In this document: in pieces, positions 27,285-35,671 of the stretch | Position numbering within the stretch: position 1 is the stretch's first letter | Layout: each line of letters opens with the position of its first letter | Assembly: GCA_965249035.1 (NCBI GenBank) | Contig: CBDFKV010000004.1 | Location: 62,001 to 126,000, forward strand | From: CBDFKV01 sp965249035 | GTDB taxonomy: Bacteria; Pseudomonadota; Gammaproteobacteria; Arenicellales; Poriferihabitantaceae | Length of the DNA stretch: 64,000 bases | Direction of reading: 5' to 3' | The notes under the pieces: generated by a model | Told to the model about the DNA's origin: nothing | What the model saw: only the letters and a program-made list of their open reading frames with translations | The model's database searches: none | Position numbers and translations under genes: made by a program

Positions 27285-28748
27285 TTATTCGACGACTTTA
27301 ATTAAATCACCGGCTTTGGGTTCACCGCTGGGGTACAAACCATTAATCAAGCGTAGTTCATCGACTGCATATTTACCCAGCCTTGAGCCATCAGCAAGCC
27401 GTGCAAAGGTATCGCCCGAGCGAGCGCGTATCAACTTGATTTTGCGCGCAGTGGCAAGGCTCCTTTCTTTAGAATTCAAGCCACGCACGCTCTTAACCAT
27501 TTGGATAAACTTATCTTTTGGAGGCTGATCTTTGCCAGCAGCCATCAACACCAGCATTTGGTCACCTTCTTTAACCGTCGCAACCCGGCCAGGCTTAGTG
27601 CCCCATGGGCTTTGCATATTGACGACTGCGGCGTAAGCGTTCGGCTTGAGACGTTGCAGATTATCGTACTTGGGAAATGCCTTTTTTAAATAGGCTTTTG
27701 GCTCACGCGCGTCTTTTTCCCCCAACACCATTTGCATCAGGTTTTGCTGCTTTGGCCCAACACCGGTCAAGCTGGCGGGCTGGTTTTGTAACTGCCAACC
27801 TTTAGGAAAGCTAATCGCCAAATTCAGACCTTTGTGATAAAAATTATTATTCACAACCACGCCCTGCTCTTCACTGTGGCCATAGATCATGCGGTCTTGA
27901 ACGCGCAGAAACTCGGTTCTATCGGTTCGCCTTGGGTTAGCGATCTGAAACTTTTTAGCCGCGGCAACCACTTCTTGCAAACGCTGGTCATTAGCCGGGT
28001 GGCTAGAAAAAACGCCGTGATAACTGCTCACTTGCTTGCCCGCATCTTTGGCTTTCGCTTTAGAAAATAATTCCTGATTTTTTAGTACACCGATAACATC
28101 CAACATTTGTTCAGGGTCGTAACCCGATTTAGCCAAATACTCCGCCCCCAGGCGGTCAGCTTGAAGCTCATGATTACGGCCATAACCACTAACCAGCGCG
28201 CCACCAATGGTATTGGCCGCCTGCGCCGCTTGATTACTGCCGGTTGCAATGGCAGCCAGAATCGATATGCCAGTACTCACAAAAGACGCGCTTTGTTGCT
28301 TGACGCCGTGGCGCGCGGTAACGTGACCGATTTCGTGTCCGATGACGCCTGCCAATGCTTCTTCAGAGTTCAAATAAGCAATAATACCGCGGGTGATATA
28401 AATATAGCCCCCCGGCAGTGCGAAGGCGTTGACTTCCGGCGAGTCGAGCACGGTAAACGTATAATTAAGATGATTACGATGGCTTTTTTCTGCCAACTCT
28501 TGGCCCAAGCGATTGACCAAGGCGGTCATTCCCGGGTCATCGTAAACCTCATACTGCTTCATAATTTCGCCGTGGCTTTTCTTGCCTTCGCTGATTTCCG
28601 ACTCTTCGGACATCAGCACGAAATCCCTGCCACCAGAAACCGGGTTGGTCGCACAGCTAACCAGTGTACCCAGCATAGCTACAAGAATGAGTCGCCAAAC
28701 ACTTCGGCTATAACGTTGAGGTCGGAGGAAAATAGACAATGTATTCAT
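27285..28748 (-). CDS. M48-family zinc metalloprotease, lipoprotein
   Basis: A 487-residue protease. A basic start and hydrophobic stretch end in the lipobox LVSC (cysteine near 32), so it should be a lipoprotein. The zinc motif HEIGH (near 137) in GVIGHEIGHVTARHG and the downstream glutamate in NHELQADRLGAEYL are characteristic of the BepA/LoiP subgroup, which degrades or assembles outer-membrane proteins. The C terminus (about 435-487) looks LysM-like (VRSGDTFARLA-type) instead of carrying the TPR tail of BepA. It lies divergent to mscL. Confidence 0.92.
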   Translation of the reverse strand: MNTLSIFLRPQRYSRSVWRLILVAMLGTLVSCATNPVSGGRDFVLMSEESEISEGKKSHGEIMKQYEVYDDPGMTALVNRLGQELAEKSHRNHLNYTFTVLDSPEVNAFALPGGYIYITRGIIAYLNSEEALAGVIGHEIGHVTARHGVKQQSASFVSTGISILAAIATGSNQAAQAANTIGGALVSGYGRNHELQADRLGAEYLAKSGYDPEQMLDVIGVLKNQELFSKAKAKDAGKQVSSYHGVFSSHPANDQRLQEVVAAAKKFQIANPRRTDRTEFLRVQDRMIYGHSEEQGVVVNNNFYHKGLNLAISFPKGWQLQNQPASLTGVGPKQQNLMQMVLGEKDAREPKAYLKKAFPKYDNLQRLKPNAYAAVVNMQSPWGTKPGRVATVKEGDQMLVLMAAGKDQPPKDKFIQMVKSVRGLNSKERSLATARKIKLIRARSGDTFARLADGSRLGKYAVDELRLINGLYPSGEPKAGDLIKVVE

Positions 28749-28851
28749 GAGTTAAAACGATTTCAGGTAGTTAATATTTGGGTTCAATAGCGGTGGCAAT
28801 AAGCGGTGCGTGCAGTCTGCCTCGACAATACAATTGTAGCGCCAATTGAAC

Positions 28852-28857
28852 TATAAT
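28852..28857 (+). promoter_or_regulatory. mscL: Perfect -10 element upstream of mscL
   Basis: TATAAT, in the context CTATAATT, lies 50 bp before the proposed mscL start. No good TTGACA partner exists at 16-18 bp, which fits the known stationary-phase (sigma S) control of mscL, but this is inference from one hexamer. Confidence 0.45.
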
Positions 28858-28906
28858 TGGCTCGCATTTAGTGAACCTTAACCAATTCTCCATGGAGGAA
28901 AAACCG

Positions 28907-29335
28907 TTGATCGAAGAATTTAAGAAATTTATCTTGCGTGGCAATGTCTTAGACATGGCCGTAGGTATCGTTATTGGTGCCGCTTTTGGTACGATCGTGA
29001 AGTCATTTGTTGATGACATCATCATGCCGCCGATCGGCTTACTCATGGGCGGTGTCGACTTTGGCAACCTGTTTCAGGTTATCAAGGAAGGCGCAGCAGC
29101 CGGGCCTTACGCATCGTTGGAATCAGCCGCCGCCGCTGGCGCGGTCACCATCAACTGGGGCTTGTTTGTTAACACCCTTATCAGTTTCTTGATTATCGCA
29201 TTTGCCATTTTTATGGTGGTCCGAACCGTTAATAAAATGCAAGAAGCTGCGGCATTAAAGGACGAAGAAGAGGAAGCCGAAGGACCAACCCAGGAAGATC
29301 TGCTATCTGAAATTCGCGATTTACTGAAAAAATAG
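28907..29335 (+). CDS. mscL: Large-conductance mechanosensitive channel
   Basis: About 142 residues from a TTG at 28907. This start is preferred because GGAGG at 28894-28898 sits 8 bases upstream and because MscL proteins begin with a short amphipathic helix (here IEEFKKFILRGNVLDMAVGI). The frame upstream of the TTG covers the ribosome site itself. TM1 (residues about 13-35, with GIVIGAAFG), a periplasmic loop and TM2 (LINTLISFLIIAFAIFMVV-like) follow, then the acidic cytoplasmic helix. It is a pentameric safety valve against osmotic downshock. Confidence 0.95.
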   Translation: MIEEFKKFILRGNVLDMAVGIVIGAAFGTIVKSFVDDIIMPPIGLLMGGVDFGNLFQVIKEGAAAGPYASLESAAAAGAVTINWGLFVNTLISFLIIAFAIFMVVRTVNKMQEAAALKDEEEEAEGPTQEDLLSEIRDLLKK

Positions 29336-29350
29336 TAGTACCGAGAATAT

Positions 29351-29383
29351 CGACCTGATCAGCTGGTCAGGTCGAGTTTTTCT
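29351..29383 (+). terminator. Intrinsic terminator after mscL
   Basis: A near-perfect hairpin with arms CGACCTGATC and GGTCAGGTCG around AGCT (29351-29374), followed by GAGTTTTTCT. It starts 15 bp after the mscL stop. The stop codon of the convergent DUF2062 gene lies inside the hairpin, so it may act on both transcripts, though only the plus strand has a good T-run. Confidence 0.85.
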
Positions 29384-29930
29384 CCCGCTCTTCTTTCAGC
29401 TTTTTTTGAGATGCCAGCATAGCTCGCTTCTTAGCTCGACGATTACGCCGCTCTTCCCACTCGCTGACCACGTCCATGCGCCACAAAATGTGTACGGTCA
29501 CAAATCCACCTAACGCGATCACTACTCCCACCATCGTACTCCCAAGCCACAGTGCTTCTAGATGACCCATCATCGAATTAACAGACAGCTCAGTTAGGGT
29601 AATACTGCGGTTGCCGAGTAACATTGTTCCCAACAAATAGGGTGGGCCATAGATAATGGCCCAGGTGAGTGGATTCGATATCCACACCAATAACACAGAT
29701 ATCGGTAGGTTAGCTCGCACGATAACCGCCAAAATTGCCGCGATCACCATTTCCCCCGGGATGGGCAAATAAGCGCAAAATAAACCGACTGCAACCGCCT
29801 TTGCGACTGAATGCCGGTTCACATGCCAGAGGTTATTGTTGGCTATATACGACGATAAAAACCCCATACGCTTGGTGTGCTCTGTAACCGAGCGGCGATT
29901 GAGTTCAAGTTTAATGCGGCGGCGTAACAT
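29367..29930 (-). CDS. DUF2062 membrane protein
   Basis: A 187-residue protein with three or four membrane helices between a basic N terminus and a lysine/arginine/glutamate-rich C-terminal tail. The pattern HSVAKAVAVGLFCAYLPIPGEM followed by LPISVLLVWISNPLTWAIIY is the DUF2062 signature. The function of the family is not known. It converges on mscL and shares the terminator hairpin. Confidence 0.88.
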   Translation of the reverse strand: MLRRRIKLELNRRSVTEHTKRMGFLSSYIANNNLWHVNRHSVAKAVAVGLFCAYLPIPGEMVIAAILAVIVRANLPISVLLVWISNPLTWAIIYGPPYLLGTMLLGNRSITLTELSVNSMMGHLEALWLGSTMVGVVIALGGFVTVHILWRMDVVSEWEERRNRRAKKRAMLASQKKLKEEREKNST

Positions 29931-29999
29931 GGGTGACTGAAAAATAATAGTGGGTAGTACTTTCTAAGCGTAAGATTCTAAACTATCTACTGGATTTTA

Positions 30000-30554
30000 T
30001 TGTGGCTGCTTTTTCCTTTATACTCATCCGACCCCGGTTATATCCGTTTGAATTTGAGCACCTTTACCCAAAAACACCGACGATTATTTCTAGCGCTGCT
30101 GTGGTGCTTATTACCTTGGCAAATCGCTTCGGCTAGCGACGACATTCAGTGGGCTAATGACCTTCAAGCAGATGCAGCTCAAATCATTACCAACAACACC
30201 CTCATGGTGTTATTTGTAACCGCCAGCTATTGTGAATACTGTGAGCTATTGCGTGAAGAAGTTTTCCAGTTTCTGGCCGACGACCCTCGTTTCCTGTTAC
30301 GAGAATTAGTTCTGGATGCGGATCAACAGCCAATAACTGGCTTCGATGGTCAACCAACTAACCACGCCACTTACGGTAAGCAACAGAATATTCAATTAAC
30401 CCCCACGGTGCTTTTTTTGGGGCCAGATGGCGAAGAAATTGCAGAACGAATGATTGGTGTATTAACGCTCGATTTCTACACCTATTATTTAGATGAACAA
30501 GTCAAAAGTGCGCGTGACCAACTGGTCAAACAATCAGCCCAGAAAGCTGGCTAA
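30000..30554 (+). CDS. Exported thioredoxin-like protein (CxxC)
   Basis: A thioredoxin-fold protein with the redox motif CEYC in FVTASYCEYCELLREE. The longest frame starts at a TTG (184 residues); a second TTG 17 codons on gives a shorter N terminus just before the signal helix (RRLFLALLWCLLPWQIASA). After cleavage it should be periplasmic. The cis-proline region IQLTPTVLFLGPDG is present. It resembles SoxW/thioredoxin_2 proteins that reduce periplasmic disulfides. The true start is uncertain; the domain call is firm. Confidence 0.85.
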   Translation: MWLLFPLYSSDPGYIRLNLSTFTQKHRRLFLALLWCLLPWQIASASDDIQWANDLQADAAQIITNNTLMVLFVTASYCEYCELLREEVFQFLADDPRFLLRELVLDADQQPITGFDGQPTNHATYGKQQNIQLTPTVLFLGPDGEEIAERMIGVLTLDFYTYYLDEQVKSARDQLVKQSAQKAG

Positions 30555-30598
30555 GCATTCGACGCAGACGATTGGCACGGGATGTGTTTACGAGAATG

Positions 30599-31326
30599 CT
30601 AGGATTTTTTTCGTAGCCAACGACGCACAGTAGCCGTTTGCCGTCGACTCACTTCCAGCATTTCATCGCAGGATCGAAACCGCACCAGCCATTTGCCGAG
30701 GTCGTTATTTTTCTCCAGGCCATCGATATGCATTTTGTTAACTAAGGCATTACGATGCACGCGAATAAAGTCGCTTTTCAATTCCTCTTCCAGTGAATTC
30801 AGCACTTCGCTGATCACGTAATCTTCTTCAGTGGTGCGCAGACGCACATACTTGTTATCTGCCTTGAAGTAGATAATACTTTGCAGCGGAACCAATTTAA
30901 TTTTGCCACGCTCGGTCACTGCCACATTCTGACGCGCACTTTCGAGCGGTAATGCATCGCGTTTTTACGCGTTAATGGAGTTACTTTAGCCAACGCCTGC
31001 TGTAATCGTTCTTTACGAACAGGCTTAAGCAAATAATCAATGGCATTGGCTTCAAACGCGTCCAAAGCATGCTCATTATAGGCTGTGATGAAGATGACCG
31101 CTGGCGGGTTATCCATCAAAGCTAAGTGCATCGCCACTTCCAAACCAGAGATCCCCGGCATTTGGATATCCAGCAAGACCAATTGCGGGCGATATTCATT
31201 ACACATTTGTATCGCTTCTTCACCGTTCTCCGCCTCGATCACGCTATATTGAGCATCAATTTTCGCCAGCATGCCTTTCAGGCGTACTCGCGCAATCGGT
31301 TCATCATCGACAACTAAACACTTCAT
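30599..31326 (-). pseudogene. LytTR response regulator (AlgR-like), split by a 1-bp frameshift
   Basis: Two overlapping frames form one gene. The first (31326 to about 30965) is a receiver domain with DDEP, the phosphorylated aspartate in LVLLDIQMPG, ITAYNEHALDAFEANAIDYLLKP and the KP lysine. The second (to 30599) is a LytTR DNA-binding domain (IYFKADNKYVRLRT, FIRVHRNALVN). Restoring one A to the five-A run (plus-strand T5, 30962-30966) joins them as LTRKKRDALPLESARQNVAVTERG and gives 242 residues, the family length. No AlgZ-like histidine kinase lies beside it. It may be a real mutation, a consensus error or a slippage site. Confidence 0.88.
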
Positions 31327-31451
31327 GATTTTTGGTCTAATATTATCTTCGGTACTGTGGAGCTAAATTGGAAATGGACCCACTTTCGATCCAGCTGCTA
31401 CTCACGTAAATGCTAGCAGGAATCCCTGAATTCCACAATTAATTAGCAAAT

Positions 31452-32516
31452 TTATAAGCCTAATGGATTACTCGGATCAATTCCCACCATGAACGGTGTT
31501 TTTCGATCGCGGTGCGTGAGCTGGTAAATCAACCCCAACCAGTTATTCACCATCGCCTTGCCAGTATCTCCCCAAGTATTGTCGATATGGCTCCACACGA
31601 TCGCTTCGGGAAACTCGGGTAAATGGGTGTAATCGCCGCCGGAGGCAAGCACCGCATCACGGTATTGATTCAGCGCTCGGGCCGCTTCGAGGCCGAAAAA
31701 ATGGTCGGGGAACGGGGGGTAATCTTCGCGCTCACCAGTCAATACTCGACCCACTTCACGCTTGTATTCTTTCAACAAACTAACCACATCGTATTCCGGG
31801 TGGCCTTGCAAGAATAAAAAGCGAAAACCATCTGGAGAGGTAGCGATATGCACATCAGCTTCTTCGCCAGAGGCTAATACACGCAGGCCTTGGTCCCGAA
31901 ACTGCTTGGAATTGACCTCATAAACGTGTGAGTGAGGTGCGTCAAAGCGCGTATTGATCCCCGCCACGAATGGATGCTCATGCTCGGTAACGCGATGTGA
32001 ATAAACACCCCAGCGTTTTTGCGACAACTTGTAGCGTTCAATTCCCCAGAGGTGCTTGACGATTGCGTGGGTCGCCAAACAAGAGCACATGGTTGAGCTG
32101 ACGTGTTCGCTCGCCCATTCCGCGATGTCTAACAGCGGCTCCCAAAAGGGTTCCTCGGTAATGTCCGACAATTGCGGGTTTGCGCCGGTAATAATTAGCG
32201 CGTCTAGCCCATCACGCTTCATCGCTTCGACACTGGAGTAATACTGCTTGATATGCGCAGCAGCTTTTTTGGAGCGCGGTATCTCAGGAAAGCTAAACAA
32301 ATGTATCGTAAACTGCGCGATACGGTTGCATGATGCCACCATACGCATGAATTGGCGCTCGGTGGCTTCCAGTGCGGCGTCGGGCATCATATTCAGAATC
32401 CCAATGTGCAAATCACGAATATCCTGGTGCTCCGCTCGTTCCGGCACCAAGACTTCCAGCCCCTCTTCACGCAAACGTTCAAAAGTGGGTAATTGGTTAT
32501 GGGCAATCAATGACAT
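31452..32516 (-). CDS. metA: Homoserine O-succinyltransferase
   Basis: A 354-residue enzyme of methionine synthesis that activates homoserine with succinyl-CoA (some members use acetyl-CoA). The nucleophile lies in SSTMCSCLATHAIVKHLWGI (near 142-161), the catalytic histidine/glutamate in QGHPEYD (near 236-242), and the N terminus LGILNMMPDAALEATERQFMR-like pattern matches MetA. No SAM riboswitch is visible upstream; the gene follows a P-loop protein gene by 11 bp on the same strand, so the two are co-transcribed. Confidence 0.95.
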   Translation of the reverse strand: MSLIAHNQLPTFERLREEGLEVLVPERAEHQDIRDLHIGILNMMPDAALEATERQFMRMVASCNRIAQFTIHLFSFPEIPRSKKAAAHIKQYYSSVEAMKRDGLDALIITGANPQLSDITEEPFWEPLLDIAEWASEHVSSTMCSCLATHAIVKHLWGIERYKLSQKRWGVYSHRVTEHEHPFVAGINTRFDAPHSHVYEVNSKQFRDQGLRVLASGEEADVHIATSPDGFRFLFLQGHPEYDVVSLLKEYKREVGRVLTGEREDYPPFPDHFFGLEAARALNQYRDAVLASGGDYTHLPEFPEAIVWSHIDNTWGDTGKAMVNNWLGLIYQLTHRDRKTPFMVGIDPSNPLGL

Positions 32517-32527
32517 CGCTAAATCCT

Positions 32528-33346
32528 CTAGTTTTTCCCGTATTCCATTGCGTCACCGATCAGATCAAGCACGTCTTCAGCGGAATCAACTTCCATCACG
32601 TGTTTGGCGTCGATCGTATAGCCATGCTCATCAGCAATGCCTTGATACAGCGGCCGACGATGCGCAATTAGCGATGGGAAAACCCAGCCGATGTATTCTT
32701 GCGGGTCCATTTCATCACTGTGCTTTAAGTCTTTTATCGCCATAAATTGAGCGACATTCTGGTCTAGAAAGTCCTGGTCATAATACAGCGGCTTAGGCTC
32801 TTTTTTGGCCCGTTCTATCAACAATGCTTCCATATCTTGATCCGCACGCAAATAGACGATAACGGATTGTTTTGACAGCTCATTCCACACTTCTTTATTG
32901 GTCAGCTCGCAAGCGCTGCCGCCGGTATCATTTAAAAAATGCGGGTAGCCGTAGATTTCACGACCTTTGTGAATAAATTCCGGCACATCATTCATCGCAT
33001 TCACTTCAGCTTGATGGTGCAAGCGCTGGCGGCGCTTAAACTCGTCAATGCTCAGCCCGCCCAGCTCAGGGTTACCTATCATGCCGAGGAAGGTCGATAG
33101 CGGCTTTAAGTGTTGCACTGATATATTGCTGGCGATATAAATCGAATCAGTCATGATCAAATCGCGCAAAAACGGCACCTGCATCGCCTGTTTTTTGATG
33201 TTATCGACAATCGGCTCACCCATATATCGTGTGCCAATGCGATAGTCTGCCGAATAATGAAACCAAGTCTCCAGTGGTAAATGACTGCCCAAAGTCGTCT
33301 TACCAACACCCGACATGCCGATAATCGTGATGACCTTATTGGCCAT
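32528..33346 (-). CDS. P-loop ATPase/kinase-like protein
   Basis: About 272 residues from the ATG at 33346, which starts the protein right before its first strand (KVITIIGMSGVGKTTLGSHL). The Walker A is GMSGVGKTT (near 9-17). Residues further on, including FHYSADYRIGTRYMGEPI and GREIYGYPHFLNDTGGSACEL, belong to a conserved proteobacterial ATPase family without a known reaction. The frame extends 25 residues further upstream but lacks conservation or a ribosome site. It sits between uppP and metA in the same direction. Confidence 0.85.
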   Translation of the reverse strand: MANKVITIIGMSGVGKTTLGSHLPLETWFHYSADYRIGTRYMGEPIVDNIKKQAMQVPFLRDLIMTDSIYIASNISVQHLKPLSTFLGMIGNPELGGLSIDEFKRRQRLHHQAEVNAMNDVPEFIHKGREIYGYPHFLNDTGGSACELTNKEVWNELSKQSVIVYLRADQDMEALLIERAKKEPKPLYYDQDFLDQNVAQFMAIKDLKHSDEMDPQEYIGWVFPSLIAHRRPLYQGIADEHGYTIDAKHVMEVDSAEDVLDLIGDAMEYGKN

Positions 33347-33427
33347 GCCATCAATTCTTTGCGATTCATTTTCATAGAGGTTTGGCTCGATAAAAGTAAA
33401 TGATGCTGATGTTACGCCCATTCTTAG

Positions 33428-34290
33428 TCATAACCAAATCACGCCAAGGAAATTTACACAAGAACTGTAGAAAATGCATTCAAGCGTCACCGTTACCAGA
33501 AAAACCATCAAAATAATCACACCCAAGATGACTCGATAGATTGCAAATGGCGCCATCCCGAATTTTGGCAAAAACCCCAGAAACCAATGAATGCACGCAT
33601 AGGCGGCTACCGCTGATAGCGCCGCACCCCAAAAGAGGACGGTCCAATCGACCGGAGCAGCCGATTGGATGAGCTTTAAGCCTTGGTAACCACCCGCTAA
33701 CAAATGGTAGGGATCGATAATAAAAACGAGAATCGAGCCGCCGCCTCACGGTCCAGCCCCATCATCAGCCCCGCCGTCATGGTAATCCCAGAGCGGGAAG
33801 TGCCGGGAATCAACGCTACCGCCTGTGCAGCACCGATAATCGCAACATCACGCCAATTCAACTGAGTTAATGACCGCGCTCGACTAGATCGATAATCTGC
33901 CCACCACAATAATAGCCCAAAGCCAATCGTCGCCAATGCCACGACTACTGCGCTGCGTAAGTTGGCTTCAATCCAGTCTTTGCCCAAAAACCCCACAATC
34001 CCCACCGGGATGGTCGCCAAGATCACTCCCCAGCCCAGGCGGCTCTCGGCGCTCGCCTTACCACCTGCCAGGGTCGAGACGGTGGCGCTAATAATGCGTA
34101 ACAAGTCTTGTCGAAAATAAGCCAATACCGCCAATAGCGTGCCAACATGAACCGCCACATCAAACGCCAATCCCTGGTCTTCCCAGCCCAAAAAAGCCGG
34201 AACCAAGACCAGGTGCCCGGAACTTGAAATCGGCAAAAATTCAGTAATGCCCTGAATTAGTGCTAATACGATGACGTGAAGGTAGTCCAT
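33428..34290 (-). pseudogene. uppP: Undecaprenyl-diphosphatase (UppP/BacA), frameshifted
   Basis: The first 198 codons encode a typical UppP with EFLPISSSGHLVLVP (near 17-31) and the catalytic arginine region PGTSRSGITMTAGLM (near 163-177). The frame then breaks after LLSIPTI. Adding one T to the ATTTG run (plus-strand AAA at 33702-33704) restores LLSIPTILLAGGYQGLKLI and gives 287 residues, ending in a slightly extended C-terminal helix. UppP recycles the undecaprenyl carrier for cell-wall synthesis. Whether the lesion is genuine cannot be told here; other phosphatases could substitute. Confidence 0.9.
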
Positions 34291-35455
34291 AGTCGATGTG
34301 TTTGGTCGTTTTGCGTAAAGCCTTGAAGGGCCTGATCAATGCCGCGGGTTAAACCCAGCACCTTGAATAACTCTCCCATTTCATGTGGCATCGTCAATTT
34401 TTTTTACTTCCTGGGCAAGCGTAATTTGCTCTGCCACAGATGCGTCTAGGTTAATAGTGTCTAACAAACCGAGGTTAAGCAAAAAATTAGCCTGGTTGGT
34501 AAAACCGGCTAATTGTAAGCCAGAAGCCAGCGCGCTATCGGCAATCGCGGTGAAATCAACGTGCGCGGTGATGTCTTGCAAGCCAACGCGTATCATCGGG
34601 TCAGTATGTGAGCGGTGCTCCGAATGGCACATAAGCGTGCCTTGATCACGATCAGGATGATAAAACTCGTGACGGGGAAAGCCGTAATCTATCAATAAAA
34701 TCGCCCCTATATCTAACACCGCAGCCAGCGATCGGACCCAAGCTTCGGCCTGAAAATTCACTTCACTACGATACGGTGAATTGAGATTCTCGGTAGTAAT
34801 GCGCGCTGATACCGTTTGTTGCAATGGCGTATCCGCCTTTTGCACTAACCAGGTGAAAGGATTGGCCTTCTTCCGTTGACAGCCCAACACCGCACTCTTG
34901 CACAGCGCCAGCCTCGCTCAACTCAAAACAACGCACCGGCATTGCGTCCAAACACTTCATTAGCCACCATAACACCCCGAAAACCGGGCTCGGGCAAGGC
35001 ATCTAACCAGACCCACCCGACCCATGCAATTAGGCACTTTTTCAGCCAACGTTTCGGTTTGTTGAGCACGCAATGACGGGCTGAGTTCCAAAATGAAGTA
35101 ATGATCGGGGCAATGCATCTTGCTCATCCATGCGCCGCAGTATGGTTGCTGCCAAAACTCCGCTGCCTGCACCAAATTCAAGCACATCACCCCCACCCAC
35201 CAGAGCCAGCACTTCAACACATTGATCGGCCAGGCATTGACCAAACACATTGCCCAGCTCCGGCGCGGTGATGAAGTCCCCACTTGCGCCTAGTTGCTGC
35301 CAGCCGGAGACGTAATAGCCCAAACCCGGGGCGTACAGGGCTTCTTGCATAAAGCGATCAAAGCGCAGCCAACCATCCGTCTCATGAATCAAATCACGGA
35401 TACGCGATACCAGCGCGGTATTAGTTGCTTTAGCGGTGGGGTGTTTCCCTGGCAT
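34263..35455 (-). pseudogene. COG1565 (NDUFAF7-type) SAM methyltransferase with five frameshifts
   Basis: Five frames in series spell one SAM-dependent methyltransferase of the COG1565 family. Recognisable blocks are FMQEALYAPGLGYY, GDFITAPELGNVFGQ, VLEFGAGSGVLAA, DHYFILELSPSLRAQQ, GVMVANEVLDAMP (after correction), the YGFPRHEFYHPDRDQGTL motif and EMGELFKVLGLTRG. Each break is explained by one extra base: G4 at 35107, AA at 35028, AAA at 34950, AAA at 34856 and one base near 34383. Removing all five gives exactly 395 residues. The end overlaps uppP by 28 bp. The human homologue methylates NDUFS2; the bacterial target is unknown. Confidence 0.85.
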
Positions 35456-35603
35456 TGGGTAAAAATGGCCAATTAATCAGCAAATAATGGGCGAGCGATA
35501 ATGCCCAAACAGGCCCTAGATAACAAGCGGCTGGATAACTACTATCTATGGACAAGCAGGGAAAAACAATGCAGACGATGACTAAATTCTTCACCTGCTC
35601 CGC

Positions 35604-35633
35604 AAAAAAAAACCCGCCATTAAAAGGCGGGTT
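35604..35633 (-). terminator. Intrinsic terminator of the alanine symporter gene
   Basis: On the minus strand an AACCCGCC/GGCGGGTT stem (35611-35618 with 35626-35633) with a 7-base loop is followed by a run of nine T (plus-strand A-run from 35604). It lies about 40 bp after the symporter stop codon and is the clearest terminator in the window. Confidence 0.93.
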
Positions 35634-35671
35634 AATATCTTGGAGGAACTACTTACAAGATCAAATCAGCA

